Shown here: in pieces, positions 1 through 9,874 of the stretch
How the letters are laid out: every line of letters starts with the position of its first letter
Numbering within the stretch: position 1 is the stretch's first letter
DNA from: Egibacter sp.
GTDB taxonomy: Bacteria > Actinomycetota > Nitriliruptoria > Euzebyales > Egibacteraceae
Assembly (NCBI GenBank): GCA_003553795.1
Contig: PWFH01000195.1
Coordinates: 1-38,394 of the forward strand
DNA length: 38,394 bases
Direction of reading: 5' to 3'
The notes under the pieces: generated by a model
Told to the model about the DNA's origin: nothing
Database searches by the model: none
The model's input: only the letters and a program-made list of their open reading frames with translations
Program-made: the position numbers and the translations under genes

Positions 1-323
1 CCTGCGAGGTCCTGAGCAAGGTCAGCGACGCCGACGGCACCCCCCAGGGCGACGGCGAGACCGTCGTCGACCGCATCGAGGCCGGCGGGGTCGACCTCAT
101 CCTCAACACCCCCGAGGGCGCTGGTCCGCGCAGCGACGGCTACCGCATCCGCACCGCCGCGGTCACCCACGGGGTGCCGTCGATCACGACGATGTCGGGG
201 ATCATCGCCGCGATCCAGGGCATCGAGGCGCTGCAGGCCGCGACGATCGGCGTGCGTAGCCTGCAGGACTACCATGGCGAGCCGCTGGCCCCCCTGTCGG
301 GCGAGCCGGAGGAGGCGACGTGA
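1..323 (+). CDS. carB: Carbamoyl-phosphate synthase large subunit, C-terminal end (partial)
   Basis: Only the last ~106 residues are in the window; the 5' part lies to the left. Reading from base 3 gives the methylglyoxal-synthase-like allosteric domain of CarB, with a strand ending LILNTPEG, then RTAAVTHGVPSITTMSG and the tail IQGIEALQ. This domain normally senses UMP, IMP or ornithine, while the missing part makes carbamoyl phosphate from bicarbonate, glutamine ammonia and ATP. The stop TGA overlaps the GTG start of pyrK (GTGA), so it is the upstream member of the pyrimidine operon. It probably also supplies carbamoyl phosphate for the argF product encoded 35 kb away. The identification is secure for the visible part. 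Confidence 0.95.
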   Translation, partial: CEVLSKVSDADGTPQGDGETVVDRIEAGGVDLILNTPEGAGPRSDGYRIRTAAVTHGVPSITTMSGIIAAIQGIEALQAATIGVRSLQDYHGEPLAPLSGEPEEAT

Positions 324-1222
324 GCACGGTGCCAGGCCGCGGGCAGCCCACCCCCTACACCCGGGGGCGCGAGGACGGCCCGGTGCGCTCGATCTGCGAG
401 GTCCTCGCCTACCGCAAGATCGGCGCCTACCACCAGCTCACGATCGTCGCGCCCGACATCGCCGCCAGGGCCACGCCGGGGCAGTTCGTCTCCCTCGCCG
501 TCGAGGGCGGCGGCACGATCCTGCGCCGGCCGTTCTCGATCACCGGCGTGAGCCAGCACGGCCCGTGGGCGGGCACGATCGACGTCGTCCTCGACGTCGT
601 CGGCCCGGGCACCGCCTGGCTCGCCGGGCGCAGCAAGCACGACGTCGTCGACGTCGTCGGCCCGCTCGGCCGCGGCTTCCCGCTGCCGCGCCAGCCCGCG
701 ACGTGCCTGCTCGTCGGCGGCGGCTACGGCGCGGCGCCGCTGCTCTACCTCGCCGCGCAGCTCCAGCACCGCGGCCACCGCGTCGACCTCCTCTTCGGCG
801 CGAAGACCGGCGAGCGGATCTTCAACGCCATCGAGGGCAAGCGGCAGGCCTCCTCGACGCGCTTCACCACCGAGGACGGCTCCTTCGGCACCCAGGGGCG
901 GGTCACCGACGTCCTGCCCGACATCGCGACGAGCACCGGGGCCGAGGCGATCTACGCCTGCGGGCCGATGGGCATGCTCGCCGCGGTCGCCGCGCAGGCC
1001 CGGGAGCGCCGGCTGCCCTGCCAGGTCTCGGTCGAGGAGCTCATGGGCTGCGGAGTCGGGGTCTGCAACACCTGCGTCGTGCCCTACCGCCGCCGCGACG
1101 GGCTCGCCAACGTCCGCGCCTGCTACGAGGGGCCGGTGCTCGACGCCAAGCGCGTCGTCTGGGAGGCGATCGGCACGACGGCGATGGCCGGCGAGCCCGT
1201 CGAGCAGGGCGACGCCTCGTGA
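320..1222 (+). CDS. pyrK: Dihydroorotate dehydrogenase electron-transfer subunit (PyrK)
   Basis: This 300-residue iron-sulfur flavoprotein passes electrons from PyrD to NAD+. An N-terminal ferredoxin-reductase-like FAD domain carries RRPFSI, the FAD-binding R-P-x-S motif. A central NAD-binding part contains [12 protein letters not shown] and later YACGPMGML. The C-terminal [2Fe-2S] ligands are Cys244, Cys249, Cys252 and Cys268 ([11 protein letters not shown] and ACYEGP). GTG starts at 320 and overlaps the carB stop by 4 bp; the end overlaps pyrD in the same way. Its presence shows that the neighbouring PyrD is the class 1B, NAD-dependent type. About 25 residues precede the usual first strand, so the N-terminus is slightly long for the family. 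Confidence 0.95.
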   Translation: MSTVPGRGQPTPYTRGREDGPVRSICEVLAYRKIGAYHQLTIVAPDIAARATPGQFVSLAVEGGGTILRRPFSITGVSQHGPWAGTIDVVLDVVGPGTAWLAGRSKHDVVDVVGPLGRGFPLPRQPATCLLVGGGYGAAPLLYLAAQLQHRGHRVDLLFGAKTGERIFNAIEGKRQASSTRFTTEDGSFGTQGRVTDVLPDIATSTGAEAIYACGPMGMLAAVAAQARERRLPCQVSVEELMGCGVGVCNTCVVPYRRRDGLANVRACYEGPVLDAKRVVWEAIGTTAMAGEPVEQGDAS

Positions 1223-2163
1223 GCGCCGAGCGCCGCCCCGACCTGCGGGTCTCGCTGTCCGCCGACCCCGCCCGCCCCCTCGAGCTGCCCAACCCCATCG
1301 TCACCGCGAGCGGCTGCTTCGCCTCGGGCCGGGAGATCGACCGCTTCTTCGACATCGGCGGGCTCGGCGCGGTCGTCGTGAAGTCGCTCACCCTCGAGCC
1401 GCGCCTCGGCCTGCCGACCCCGCGGATGGTCGAGACCGACTCGGGGATGCTCAACGCCATCGGCCTGCAGAACCCCGGCGTCGACGCCTGGCTCGCCAAC
1501 GACCTGCCCTGGCTCGCCGAGCGCGGGGTGCGCACGATCGTCTCCCTGGCCGGCAAGACCGTCGCGGAGTACCGCACCCTCGCCGAGCGGGTGCGCGGCC
1601 AGCCGGGCATCGCCGCGATCGAGGCGAACATCTCCTGCCCCAACGTCGAGGACCGCGGGATGGTCTTCGCAGCCCGGGAGGAGGCCACCCGCGACGCGAT
1701 CAGCCAGGTCACCCGGGTCTCGGCGGTCCCGGTCTTCGCCAAGCTCACCCCCGACGTCACCGACATCGCCGCGATCGCCGCCGCCGCGGTCGAGGCCGGG
1801 GCGACCGGGGTGAGCCTCATCAACACGCTCTCGGGCATGGCCATCGACGTCGAGACCGGCCGCCCGCGCCTCGGCGGGGTCACCGGGGGGCTGTCGGGGC
1901 CGGCGATCAGGCCCGTCGCGGTGCGGGCGATCCACGAGGTCCACCGCGCGCTGCCCGACCTGCCGATCATCGGCATGGGCGGGGTGCGCTCGGTGCCCGA
2001 CGTCGTCGAGCTCATCATGGCCGGCGCGAGCGCCGTCGCGGTCGGCACCGCGACGTTCGCCGACCCCTTCGCCACCCTCGAGCTCGTCGAGGGGCTGCCG
2101 GACTGGCTCGCCGAGCGCGGCTACCGCTCGGTGCGTCAGCTGCGGGGAGCGGTGCAGGCGTGA
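1219..2163 (+). CDS. pyrD: Dihydroorotate dehydrogenase catalytic subunit, class 1B
   Basis: This 314-residue FMN enzyme oxidises dihydroorotate to orotate in de novo pyrimidine synthesis and is predicted to form a heterotetramer with PyrK. The TIM-barrel signatures are [15 protein letters not shown] near the N-terminus, EANISCPN at residues 135-142 with the class 1B catalytic Cys140, [10 protein letters not shown], and the phosphate-binding region IIGMGGVRS followed by [11 protein letters not shown]. The GTG at 1219 overlaps the pyrK stop (GTGAGC). The reading frame stays open far upstream, but that stretch is a shadow of pyrK and is excluded. The downstream overlap with pyrF is again GTGAGC. 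Confidence 0.95.
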   Translation: MSAERRPDLRVSLSADPARPLELPNPIVTASGCFASGREIDRFFDIGGLGAVVVKSLTLEPRLGLPTPRMVETDSGMLNAIGLQNPGVDAWLANDLPWLAERGVRTIVSLAGKTVAEYRTLAERVRGQPGIAAIEANISCPNVEDRGMVFAAREEATRDAISQVTRVSAVPVFAKLTPDVTDIAAIAAAAVEAGATGVSLINTLSGMAIDVETGRPRLGGVTGGLSGPAIRPVAVRAIHEVHRALPDLPIIGMGGVRSVPDVVELIMAGASAVAVGTATFADPFATLELVEGLPDWLAERGYRSVRQLRGAVQA

Positions 2164-2849
2164 GCGCGGGGCTCATCTGCGCCCTCGACACCGCCGACCT
2201 CGGCGAGCTCACCGCGCTCGCCGCGGCGGTCGGCGGTGAGGTCGACCTCCTCAAGGTCGGCCTCGAGGCCTTCGCCGCCCACGGCCCCGCGGCGGTGGCC
2301 GCCGCCGCCGAGCACGCCCCGGTCTTCCTCGACCTCAAGCTCCACGACATCCCCACGACCGTCGCCGGCGCCGCGCGCGCTGCCGCCGCCCACGGCGCGG
2401 CGATGCTCACCGTCCACGCCAGCGGCGGGCCGGCGATGATCGCCGCCGCGGCCGAGGCCGCCCCCGAGACCACGGTCCTCGCGGTCAGCGTCCTCACGAG
2501 CCTCGACGACACGGCGCTGGCCGCGGTCGGCCAGCCCTCCGCCGCCGAGCAGGTCCCGCGCCTGGCCGCCCTCGCCGTCGGGGCCGGCGCCGGCGGCCTC
2601 GTCTGCGCCGCCGCGGAGATCGCCGCGGTCCGCGCGCGGGTCGGGCAGGCCCCCGCCGTCGTCGTGCCCGGCATCCGCCCCGCCGGGACGGCCACCGACG
2701 ACCAGGCCCGCCCCGCGACGCCGGAGGCCGCCGCGGCCGCGGGCGCGAGCCACCTCGTCCTCGGCCGCGCGCTGACCCGCGCCGCCGACCCCGCCGCCGC
2801 GGCGCGCGAGATCCGCGCCAGCCTGCCACCGAGGAGCCCCACGCGATGA
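2160..2849 (+). CDS. pyrF: Orotidine 5'-phosphate decarboxylase, subfamily 1
   Basis: Converts OMP to UMP, the last step of de novo UMP synthesis. At 229 residues it has the short subfamily-1 form, with the catalytic Asp58/Lys60/Asp63 in DLKLHDIP and the phosphate-binding VVPGIRP followed by HLVLGRALT. Streptomyces and Mycobacterium, as I recall, carry the longer subfamily-2 PyrF (~275 residues), so this one is unusual for the phylum and goes with the class 1B PyrD beside it. The start GTG overlaps pyrD, and its stop overlaps pyrE as ATGA. Confidence 0.93.
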   Translation: MSAGLICALDTADLGELTALAAAVGGEVDLLKVGLEAFAAHGPAAVAAAAEHAPVFLDLKLHDIPTTVAGAARAAAAHGAAMLTVHASGGPAMIAAAAEAAPETTVLAVSVLTSLDDTALAAVGQPSAAEQVPRLAALAVGAGAGGLVCAAAEIAAVRARVGQAPAVVVPGIRPAGTATDDQARPATPEAAAAAGASHLVLGRALTRAADPAAAAREIRASLPPRSPTR

Positions 2850-3379
2850 CCGCTCCCGCCTCCCTGCCCGCCCGCGTCCACGCCGCGGCGCACCTCACCG
2901 GTGAGTTCGTCCTGCGCAGCGGGCAGGTCAGCCACGAGTACTTCGACAAGTACCGCTTCGAGGCCGACCCCGCCCTGCTCGCCGAGATCGCCGAGGGCCT
3001 CGCGGGCCTGCTCGCCGACGACGCCGAGCTCGTCGCCGGCCTCGAGCTCGGCGGCATCCCGCTCGCGACGATGCTCAGCCAGCGCACCGGGCGCCCCGCC
3101 CGCTTCGTGCGCAAGGAGGCGAAGGCCTACGGCACCGCCGAGCTCGCCGAGGGCGGCCCGGTCGCCGGGCGGCGCCTCGCCGTCGTCGAGGACGTCGTGA
3201 CCTCCGGCGGGCAGGTCGTCGCCTCCTGCGAGGACCTCCGCGCCCGCGGTGCCGAGGTCGTGCAGGTGCTCTGCGTCATCGACCGCGAGGCCGGCGGGCC
3301 CGAGGCGCTCGCCGCGGCCGGCCTCACGCTCACGCCGCTGTTCCGCGCGAGCGAGCTGCGGGCGGCCGCCTCGGCCTGA
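2846..3379 (+). CDS. pyrE: Orotate phosphoribosyltransferase
   Basis: A 177-residue type I phosphoribosyltransferase that joins orotate to PRPP, giving OMP for PyrF. The PRPP-binding loop is [10 protein letters not shown] at residues 113-122. The N-terminal [18 protein letters not shown] is the family's substrate-binding start, and [10 protein letters not shown] is the flexible catalytic loop region. ATG at 2846 overlaps the pyrF stop. It is the last gene of the pyrimidine run: an 86-bp gap follows that holds a promoter for the next gene. Confidence 0.95.
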   Translation: MTAPASLPARVHAAAHLTGEFVLRSGQVSHEYFDKYRFEADPALLAEIAEGLAGLLADDAELVAGLELGGIPLATMLSQRTGRPARFVRKEAKAYGTAELAEGGPVAGRRLAVVEDVVTSGGQVVASCEDLRARGAEVVQVLCVIDREAGGPEALAAAGLTLTPLFRASELRAAASA

Positions 3380-3399
3380 GCGCACCGCGCGCCGCCACG

Positions 3400-3427
3400 T
3401 TGACCCCCGCGACGCGGCGTCTAAGAT
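3400..3427 (+). promoter_or_regulatory. Promoter of the mIHF gene
   Basis: A -35 TTGACC (3400-3405), a 16-bp spacer and a -10 TAAGAT (3422-3427) form a near-consensus housekeeping promoter, standing out in GC-rich surroundings. The predicted start lies about 3434, leaving a short leader with a GAGGAG ribosome site at 3455-3460 before the ATG at 3466. It separates the pyrimidine genes from mIHF-gmk. Confidence 0.7.
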
Positions 3428-3465
3428 GCCCCCTCGTCCCATCGTCGGTCCCCTGAGGAGTTCCC

Positions 3466-3789
3466 ATGCCGTTGCCCGAGCTCGACGACGCCGCGCGCCG
3501 CGAGGCGCTCGAGAAGGCCGCGCACGCGCGCAAGGTGCGCGCCGAGCTCAAGGAGGAGCTCAAGACCGGCGCGATCGGCCTCGAGGAGGTGCTCGCGCGC
3601 GCCGACCACGACGAGATCGTCGGCAAGACGAAGGTCTCGGCGGTCCTCGAGGCGATCCCCAAGGTCGGCAAGGTGCGGGCGCGCAAGCTCATGGAGCGAC
3701 TCGACATCTCCCCCTCACGGCGCCTGCGCGGGCTCGGCGCCAACCAGCGCGAGCGCCTGCTCGCCGAGTTCGACGGCGACCACCGCTGA
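3466..3789 (+). CDS. mihF: Integration host factor, actinobacterial type (mIHF)
   Basis: A 107-residue nucleoid-associated DNA-binding protein, unrelated to the alpha/beta IHF of proteobacteria. The helical core with KAAHARKVRAELKEELK and the helix-two-turn-helix-like block KVSAVLEAIPKVGKVRARKL followed by SRRLRGLG match the family, which is usually encoded just before gmk in actinobacteria, as here. ATG follows a good GAGGAG site by 5 bases. The stop TGA overlaps a CTG that appears to start gmk. Confidence 0.9.
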   Translation: MPLPELDDAARREALEKAAHARKVRAELKEELKTGAIGLEEVLARADHDEIVGKTKVSAVLEAIPKVGKVRARKLMERLDISPSRRLRGLGANQRERLLAEFDGDHR

Positions 3790-4352
3790 GCACCGGACCG
3801 GGACGCCTCGTCGTCCTCACCGGGCCCGGCGGCGTCGGCAAGGGCACCGTCGTCAAGGCGCTGCGCCGCCAGCGGCCCGACCTCGAGGTGTCGGTCTCGG
3901 CGACGACGCGCCCCCCGCGGCCGGGCGAGCGCGACGGCATCGACTACCACTTCCTCGACGACGAGGCCTTCGACCGCCTCATCGCCACCGACGCCCTCCT
4001 CGAGTGGGCCGCCTTCGGCGGGCACCGCTACGGCACCCCGCGCGCGAGCGTCGAGGCGCGCCTCGCCGAGGGGCGCACGGTCCTGCTCGAGATCGAGGTG
4101 CAGGGCGCGCGGCAGGTCCGCGAGCGCTTCCCCGACGCCGTCCTCGTCTTCCTCGCCCCGCCGAGCGAAGGGGTGCTGCGCGAGCGCCTCGAGGCCCGGG
4201 GCGCCGACGACCCCGCGCGGATCGCCGAGCGGCTCGAGCTCGGCCGCGCCGAGCTCGCCCAGGCCGACGACTTCGACCACGTCGTCGTCAACGACGACAT
4301 CGAGGCGGCAGCGTCGGCGATCGGCTCTATACTCGACACCCCGGTCAGCTGA
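3786..4352 (+). CDS. gmk: Guanylate kinase, apparently with a CTG start
   Basis: Phosphorylates GMP to GDP. The 188-residue product has the P-loop GPGGVGKGT at residues 13-21, the GMP-binding stretch [21 protein letters not shown] and [12 protein letters not shown]. Homology begins at 3786, where the codon is CTG in a CTGA overlap with the mIHF stop. No ATG, GTG or TTG lies in frame between there and the P-loop, and the upstream open frame is a shadow of mIHF. CTG is therefore the most economical start, mimicking the GTGA/ATGA overlaps of other junctions here. Function is secure; the start codon is inferred. Confidence 0.9.
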   Translation: MSTGPGRLVVLTGPGGVGKGTVVKALRRQRPDLEVSVSATTRPPRPGERDGIDYHFLDDEAFDRLIATDALLEWAAFGGHRYGTPRASVEARLAEGRTVLLEIEVQGARQVRERFPDAVLVFLAPPSEGVLRERLEARGADDPARIAERLELGRAELAQADDFDHVVVNDDIEAAASAIGSILDTPVS

Positions 4353-4356
4353 CCGG
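4328..4356 (+). promoter_or_regulatory. Possible rpoZ promoter -10 with perfect 16-bp palindrome
   Basis: Inside the 3' end of gmk, TATACT (4328-4333) is a near-perfect -10 in an otherwise GC-rich gene; no convincing -35 is visible 16-18 bases upstream. Eight bases further, CCGGTCAGCTGACCGG (4341-4356) is a perfect 16-bp palindrome spanning the gmk stop codon. It could be an operator at the transcription start or fold as a 6-bp stem with an AGCT loop at the 5' end of an rpoZ transcript. The sequence facts are certain; the role is inference. Confidence 0.4.
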
Positions 4357-4401
4357 CACGTCTGCCTGCCGTCGCCCCGACGGCCGCCCTCACGCGGGAA
4401 G

Positions 4402-4929
4402 GTGATCGTCATCGCGACCATCGACGAGCTGCTCGACAAGGTCGACAGCAAGTACACCCTCGTCCATCTCGCGGCTCGACGCGCCCGGGAGATCAACTCC
4501 TACTACCACTCGCTCGGGGAGGGCCTCGGCGCGTACACGCCGCCGCTCGTCGAGTCGAGCTCGAACAAGCCGCTGTCGATCGCCCTCGAGGAGATCGCCG
4601 AGGAGAAGATCGTCGTCCAGCAGGCCGACGAGGCCCGCCGCGTGGCCGAGGAGCTCCTGGGCGCCGTCGAGGCCGACGAGGGCGCCGAGATCGTCGAGCT
4701 CGACGCCGCCGAGGCCGACGCCGCGGAGGCGCCGGTCGCCGACGAGGCCGCCGACGTCGCCGACGAGCCCGCCGCCGGGGTCCCGATGGAGGACGAGCCC
4801 GCTGAGGCCGACGTTGCCGACGAGCCCGCCGCCGAGGCGCCGGTCGCCGACGAGCCCGCTGACGTCGCCGACGAGCCCGCTGACGTCGCCGGCGAGCCCG
4901 CCGCCGAGGCCGACGGCGACGAGACCTAG
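4402..4929 (+). CDS. rpoZ: RNA polymerase omega subunit with long acidic C-terminal tail
   Basis: Residues 1-85 are a complete omega subunit ([48 protein letters not shown]), which helps assemble the beta' subunit in the polymerase core. Omega is normally 80-110 residues; this one is 175. Residues ~90-175 are almost only D, E, A, V and P, arranged as loose repeats of VADEPA. They are encoded by repeated GACGTCGCCGACGAGCCC-like units from about 4735 to 4920. The start is GTG at 4402; the purine run GGGAAG sits directly against it, which is poor spacing, and no other standard start is available. coaBC follows 10 bp after the stop. Confidence 0.92.
   Translation: MIVIATIDELLDKVDSKYTLVHLAARRAREINSYYHSLGEGLGAYTPPLVESSSNKPLSIALEEIAEEKIVVQQADEARRVAEELLGAVEADEGAEIVELDAAEADAAEAPVADEAADVADEPAAGVPMEDEPAEADVADEPAAEAPVADEPADVADEPADVAGEPAAEADGDET
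4735..4920 (+). repeat. Degenerate tandem repeats encoding the acidic RpoZ tail
   Basis: Units of roughly 18-24 bases built on GACGTCGCCGACGAGCCC recur, most regularly at 4859-4912, with in-frame variation. Each unit keeps the frame and encodes [13 protein letters not shown]. Such arrays can change length by slipped pairing, so copy number may vary between strains; this is inference. Confidence 0.7.
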
Positions 4930-4939
4930 CGCCAGCCGC

Positions 4940-6183
<1,244 letters not shown>

Positions 6184-6187
<4 letters not shown>

Positions 6188-7383
6188 GCGCCACGCTGTT
6201 CACCTCGGAGTCGGTCACCGAGGGCCACCCCGACAAGGTCGCCGACCAGATCTCCGACGCCGTGCTCGACGCCGTGCTCGCCGGCGATCCCACCCCTGAG
6301 CAGGCGCGGGTGGCCTGCGAGACCCTCGTGACGACCGGCCTCGTGCTCGTCGCCGGGGAGATCTCCACCGAGACCTACGTCGACATCAACAAGATCGTCC
6401 GCGACACCGTCACCGGCATCGGCTACGACAGCGCCGAGGCGGGCTTCGACGGCACGACCTGCGGGGTGCTCGTCGCCATCGACGAGCAGTCGCCCGACAT
6501 CGCCGGCGGGGTCGACAAGTCCCTCGAGCTGCGCAAGGGCGAGGGGGAGGCCGACCTCGACGCGCTCGGCGCCGGCGACCAGGGGATGATGTTCGGCTAC
6601 GCCACCGACGAGACCGACGCGGCGATGCCGCTGCCGATCCACCTCGCGCACCGCTTCGCCGAGCGCCTCGCCGCGGTGCGCCGGTCGGGGGTCATCCCCT
6701 ACCTGCGCCCCGACGGCAAGACCCAGGTCACCGTCGCCTACGCCGGAGGGCGCCCGGTGGGCATCGAGCGCGTCCTCGTCTCCACCCAGCACCGCCCCGA
6801 CATCGACATCGACACCCTGCTGCTGCCCGACCTCGTCGAGCACGTCATCGCCCCGCTCGTGCCCGAGGGCCTCGCCTTCGACGAGACCGACGTCCTCGTC
6901 AACCCCACCGGGCGCTTCGAGCTCGGCGGCCCGCAGGCCGACGCCGGGGTCACCGGCCGCAAGGTCATCGTCGATACCTACGGCGGGATGGCCCGCCACG
7001 GCGGCGGCGCCTTCAGCGGCAAGGACGCGACGAAGGTCGACCGCTCGGCGGCCTACGCCGCGCGCTGGGTCGCCAAGCACATCGTCGCCGCGGGGCTCGC
7101 CCGAAAGGCCGAGCTGCAGGTCGCCTACGCCATCGGCGTGTCGCACCCCGTGAGCCTGTCGATCGACACCTTCGGCACCGAGACCGTCGACCCCCAGGCC
7201 ATCCTCGACGCGGTCCGCGAGGTCTTCGACCTGCGCCCCGCGGCGATCATCCGCGACCTCGGGCTGCTGCGGCCGGTCTTCCGCGAGACGGCGGTCTACG
7301 GTCACTTCGGCCGGCAGGGCGAGGCCTTCACCTGGGAGCGCACCGACCGCGCCGACGAGCTCGCCCGCCTCGCGGACCGCTGA
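6184..7383 (+). CDS. metK: S-adenosylmethionine synthetase
   Basis: Makes S-adenosylmethionine from methionine and ATP. The 399-residue protein has the ATP-binding GHPDK at 14-18, the signature [12 protein letters not shown], and the P-loop-like [20 protein letters not shown], with [12 protein letters not shown] between. Length and motifs are normal. ATG at 6184 overlaps the coaBC stop; the open frame upstream of it is a shadow of coaBC. No SAM riboswitch can sit upstream because the gene directly overlaps its neighbour. Confidence 0.97.
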
Positions 7384-7390
7384 GCGGCGC

Positions 7391-9301
7391 GTGGCGCGCT
7401 ACGCCCGCGTCTGCGTCGACGTCCGGCCCGCCCACCTCGACCGGCCCTTCGACTACGCCCTCGAGGAGGGCGTCGAGCCGGTGGCGGGCCAGCGCGTCGT
7501 CGTGCCCTTCGCCGGCCGGCGGCGCACCGGCTGGGTGCTCGGCGTCGGCGAGGACACCGACGCCGACCCCGAGCGCGTCAAGCCGCTGCACCGCCTCGCC
7601 GGCGACGTCGCCTGGTTCGACGAGGACGACCTCGCCCTCTACCGCTGGGTCGCCCGACGCTGGGCTGGCACCCTCGCCGACGTCCTGCGCCACGCGGTGC
7701 CCCCGCGGGTGGCCGCCGTCGAGGCCGAGGCGGCGCGGTGGGGCGAGCCCGACGCGCCGAGCCGCGCCGAGCGGCCGCCGTGCCCGGCGCGCACCTGGCG
7801 GCCCTACGACGCCTCCGCGCTGCTCAAGGCCACCGCCGGGCGGGGCGAGGCCGACCCGCCGCCGGCGTTCTGGCTGCGCCCGCTGCCCGGCGACGACCCC
7901 GCCCTGCTCGCCGCCGACCTCGTCGCCCGCACCCTGGCCTCGGGGCGCCGCGCGCTCGTGCTCTCGCCCGACCCCGCCTCGCCGGTGGCCGACGCCGCGC
8001 TCGCCGTCGGCGGGGCCGACGCCGCGGACCTGCGCGCCGGCCAGCCCGAGCGGCAGCGCTACCGCGCGGCGCTGCGCTGCCGGCTCGGCCACGCCCACGT
8101 CGCCGTCGGCGAGCGCGGCGCGGCCCTCACCGGTCTGCCCGACCTCGGCCTCGTGCTCGTCGACGACGAGGCCAACCCCGCCTACAAGGAGCGCCGCAGC
8201 CCCCACCATCACGCGCGCGACGTCGCCCTCGCCCGCGCCCGCATGGTCGGGGCGACCGCGGTGCTGCTCGGCGAGCTGCCGAGCGCGGCGCTGTGGCGGC
8301 TGCTCGAGGCCGGCCACGTCACCCCCGCCCGCGCGCACCGTCCCACCGAGCGTGAGCGCGCGCCGCGCGTCGACGTCGCCGACCTCGACGACCCCCGCCC
8401 CGGGGCCCGCGCCCGGCTGACCTCCCGCGCCGCCCGGGCGCTGTCGGAGGCCGTCGCCGAGGGCCGCGCGGCGATCGTCCTCGCCGCCCGGGGAGGCCAG
8501 GGCGCGGCGCTGGCCTGCACCGGCTGCGGGACCCGTCTCGTCTGCGCCGACTGCGGCGGCTCGCTGCGCCCCGACCGCGAGGACGAGGCGGTCAGGCAGT
8601 GCCCGGCCTGCGGCTGGCGCGGCCCGGCGAGGGCGTGCGAGGCCTGTGGCGACACCCGCACCGCGCCGCTGGCCGCCGGCGCGGGACGGCTGGCCACCGA
8701 GCTCGCCCGCGCCCACCCCACCGCGGAGATCGCCCGCATGGAGGGCTTCGACGCCGACGGGCCGAAGGCGCGCCCGGCGATCGGGGTGATGACCCGCGGC
8801 AGCGTCGTGACCCGTCCGCGCTGGCTCGCCGGCGAGCGTGCCGCGGTGCTCGTCGTGCCCGACGCCGACGCGCTGCGTGCCCGCCCGGCGCTCGAGGCCG
8901 GCGAGGATGCCCTGCGGCTGTGGATGGACGCCGCGCGCGAGGCCGACCGCGTCGTCGTGCAGACCCGCGAGCCCGGCGACGCCGCGGTGCAGGCCCTCGT
9001 GCGCTGGGACCCCGACGGCTTCTGGCGGCGCGAGGCGGCGTGGCGGGCCGAGCTCGGCTTCCCGCCGGCGCGCTGGCTCGTCGCGGTGCGCCCGGCCGCC
9101 GAGCCCGCCGAGGTCGCCGCGGCGCTGCGGCAGGCGCTGCCCGCCGACGACGAGGTCCTCGGCCCCGACCTCGACGGCGCCTCGCTCGTGAAGTCGGTCG
9201 CGCTGCCGGCCACCCTCGAGGCGCTCGTCGGGCTGCGCGAGGCCTGGAGCCGCGAGGGCCGCCGCGTCGTCGTCGACGTCGACCCGACCAGCGCCGGCTG
9301 A
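7391..9301 (+). CDS. priA: Primosomal protein N' (PriA-like), helicase-dead
   Basis: This 636-residue PriA relative would recognise stalled forks and help reload the replicative helicase. The N-terminal 3'-end-binding domain begins ARVCVDVRPAHLDRPFDYAL. Where E. coli PriA has its Walker A GVTGSGKT, this protein has LRPLPGDDPALLAADL, so the ATP-binding loop is lost; the DEEH box is also replaced by DDEANPAYKE. The eight zinc-binding cysteines are intact (CTGCG, CADCGG, CPACGW, CEACGD). Actinobacterial PriA proteins typically show this loss, so it is probably a non-helicase loader rather than a pseudogene. GTG start 7 bp after metK; no strong ribosome site. Confidence 0.88.
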   Translation: MARYARVCVDVRPAHLDRPFDYALEEGVEPVAGQRVVVPFAGRRRTGWVLGVGEDTDADPERVKPLHRLAGDVAWFDEDDLALYRWVARRWAGTLADVLRHAVPPRVAAVEAEAARWGEPDAPSRAERPPCPARTWRPYDASALLKATAGRGEADPPPAFWLRPLPGDDPALLAADLVARTLASGRRALVLSPDPASPVADAALAVGGADAADLRAGQPERQRYRAALRCRLGHAHVAVGERGAALTGLPDLGLVLVDDEANPAYKERRSPHHHARDVALARARMVGATAVLLGELPSAALWRLLEAGHVTPARAHRPTERERAPRVDVADLDDPRPGARARLTSRAARALSEAVAEGRAAIVLAARGGQGAALACTGCGTRLVCADCGGSLRPDREDEAVRQCPACGWRGPARACEACGDTRTAPLAAGAGRLATELARAHPTAEIARMEGFDADGPKARPAIGVMTRGSVVTRPRWLAGERAAVLVVPDADALRARPALEAGEDALRLWMDAAREADRVVVQTREPGDAAVQALVRWDPDGFWRREAAWRAELGFPPARWLVAVRPAAEPAEVAAALRQALPADDEVLGPDLDGASLVKSVALPATLEALVGLREAWSREGRRVVVDVDPTSAG

Positions 9302-9313
9302 GCGCGGCGGCGT

Positions 9314-9874
9314 CTACGTGCAGGCGACGAAGGCCACGGCGATGACGAGGACGACCGCGCCGACGGCGAGCCAGAGCCGCCGTCCGCCGCCGCCGGGCCC
9401 GTCGGGGGCGCCGGCGGTCGACTGCGCCGGCGGCGCGAGCGGCTGGGGCCGCTCCTCGGGCGCGGAGAGGGCGATCTCGATGCGGTCGCGACCGTCGTCG
9501 GTGAGCCACTCCCAGCACACCCACGTCGTGAGGTCGGGCTGGGCGGCGAGGCGCCGGCGCACCGCGTCGGCCTCGCGGTCGCTGACCCTGCCGACGCGGC
9601 GGGTGCCCTCGGCGTCGTAGACGGCGATGACGCCGTCCTCCTCGACGAGGCGCACCTCCCGGTCGAGGCTGAAGGCGCGCAGCCGCAGCGCCTCGCGCTC
9701 GTCGGGCCGCTCGGGGGAGACCCCGACCGTGCGCAGCTCGTCGGTGCCGGCGGCGTCGGCGTCGCTCGAGGGACGCAGCGCGGCGTGGCTGAAGCCGAGG
9801 TCGTAGCCCCGCCCGATCGAGGGCTTGCCGTCGGGGCTCATCGCCTCGGTCGTCGTGATCTTGCGCTCTGCCAT
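9314..9874 (-). CDS. Unrecognised tail-anchored protein with HIRAN-like region
   Basis: I do not recognise a named family for this 186-residue protein. Residues ~60-135 read LRLRAFSLDREVRLVEEDGVIAVYD-type sequence followed by RRVGRVSDREADAVRRRL, resembling the HIRAN fold (VRLV...IAVYD...VGRV...A). A proline-rich linker with GAPDGPGGGG follows, and residues ~165-184 form one hydrophobic helix at the extreme C-terminus (LWLAVGAVVLVIAVAFVA). This suggests a cytoplasmic domain anchored to the membrane by its tail. A strong GGAGGTG ribosome site precedes the ATG. It is convergent with priA (12-bp gap) and divergent from def. The coding call is good; the HIRAN assignment is weak. Confidence 0.75.
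   Translation of the reverse strand: MAERKITTTEAMSPDGKPSIGRGYDLGFSHAALRPSSDADAAGTDELRTVGVSPERPDEREALRLRAFSLDREVRLVEEDGVIAVYDAEGTRRVGRVSDREADAVRRRLAAQPDLTTWVCWEWLTDDGRDRIEIALSAPEERPQPLAPPAQSTAGAPDGPGGGGRRLWLAVGAVVLVIAVAFVACT

Noticed and set aside
2015-3442. Long minus-strand open frame (475 codons) opposite pyrF-pyrE
   Set aside because: It lies antisense to well-identified genes, is composed of low-complexity A/R/G/P residues and has no recognisable domain; GC-rich coding DNA produces such frames routinely. The same applies to the other long antisense frames in the window.
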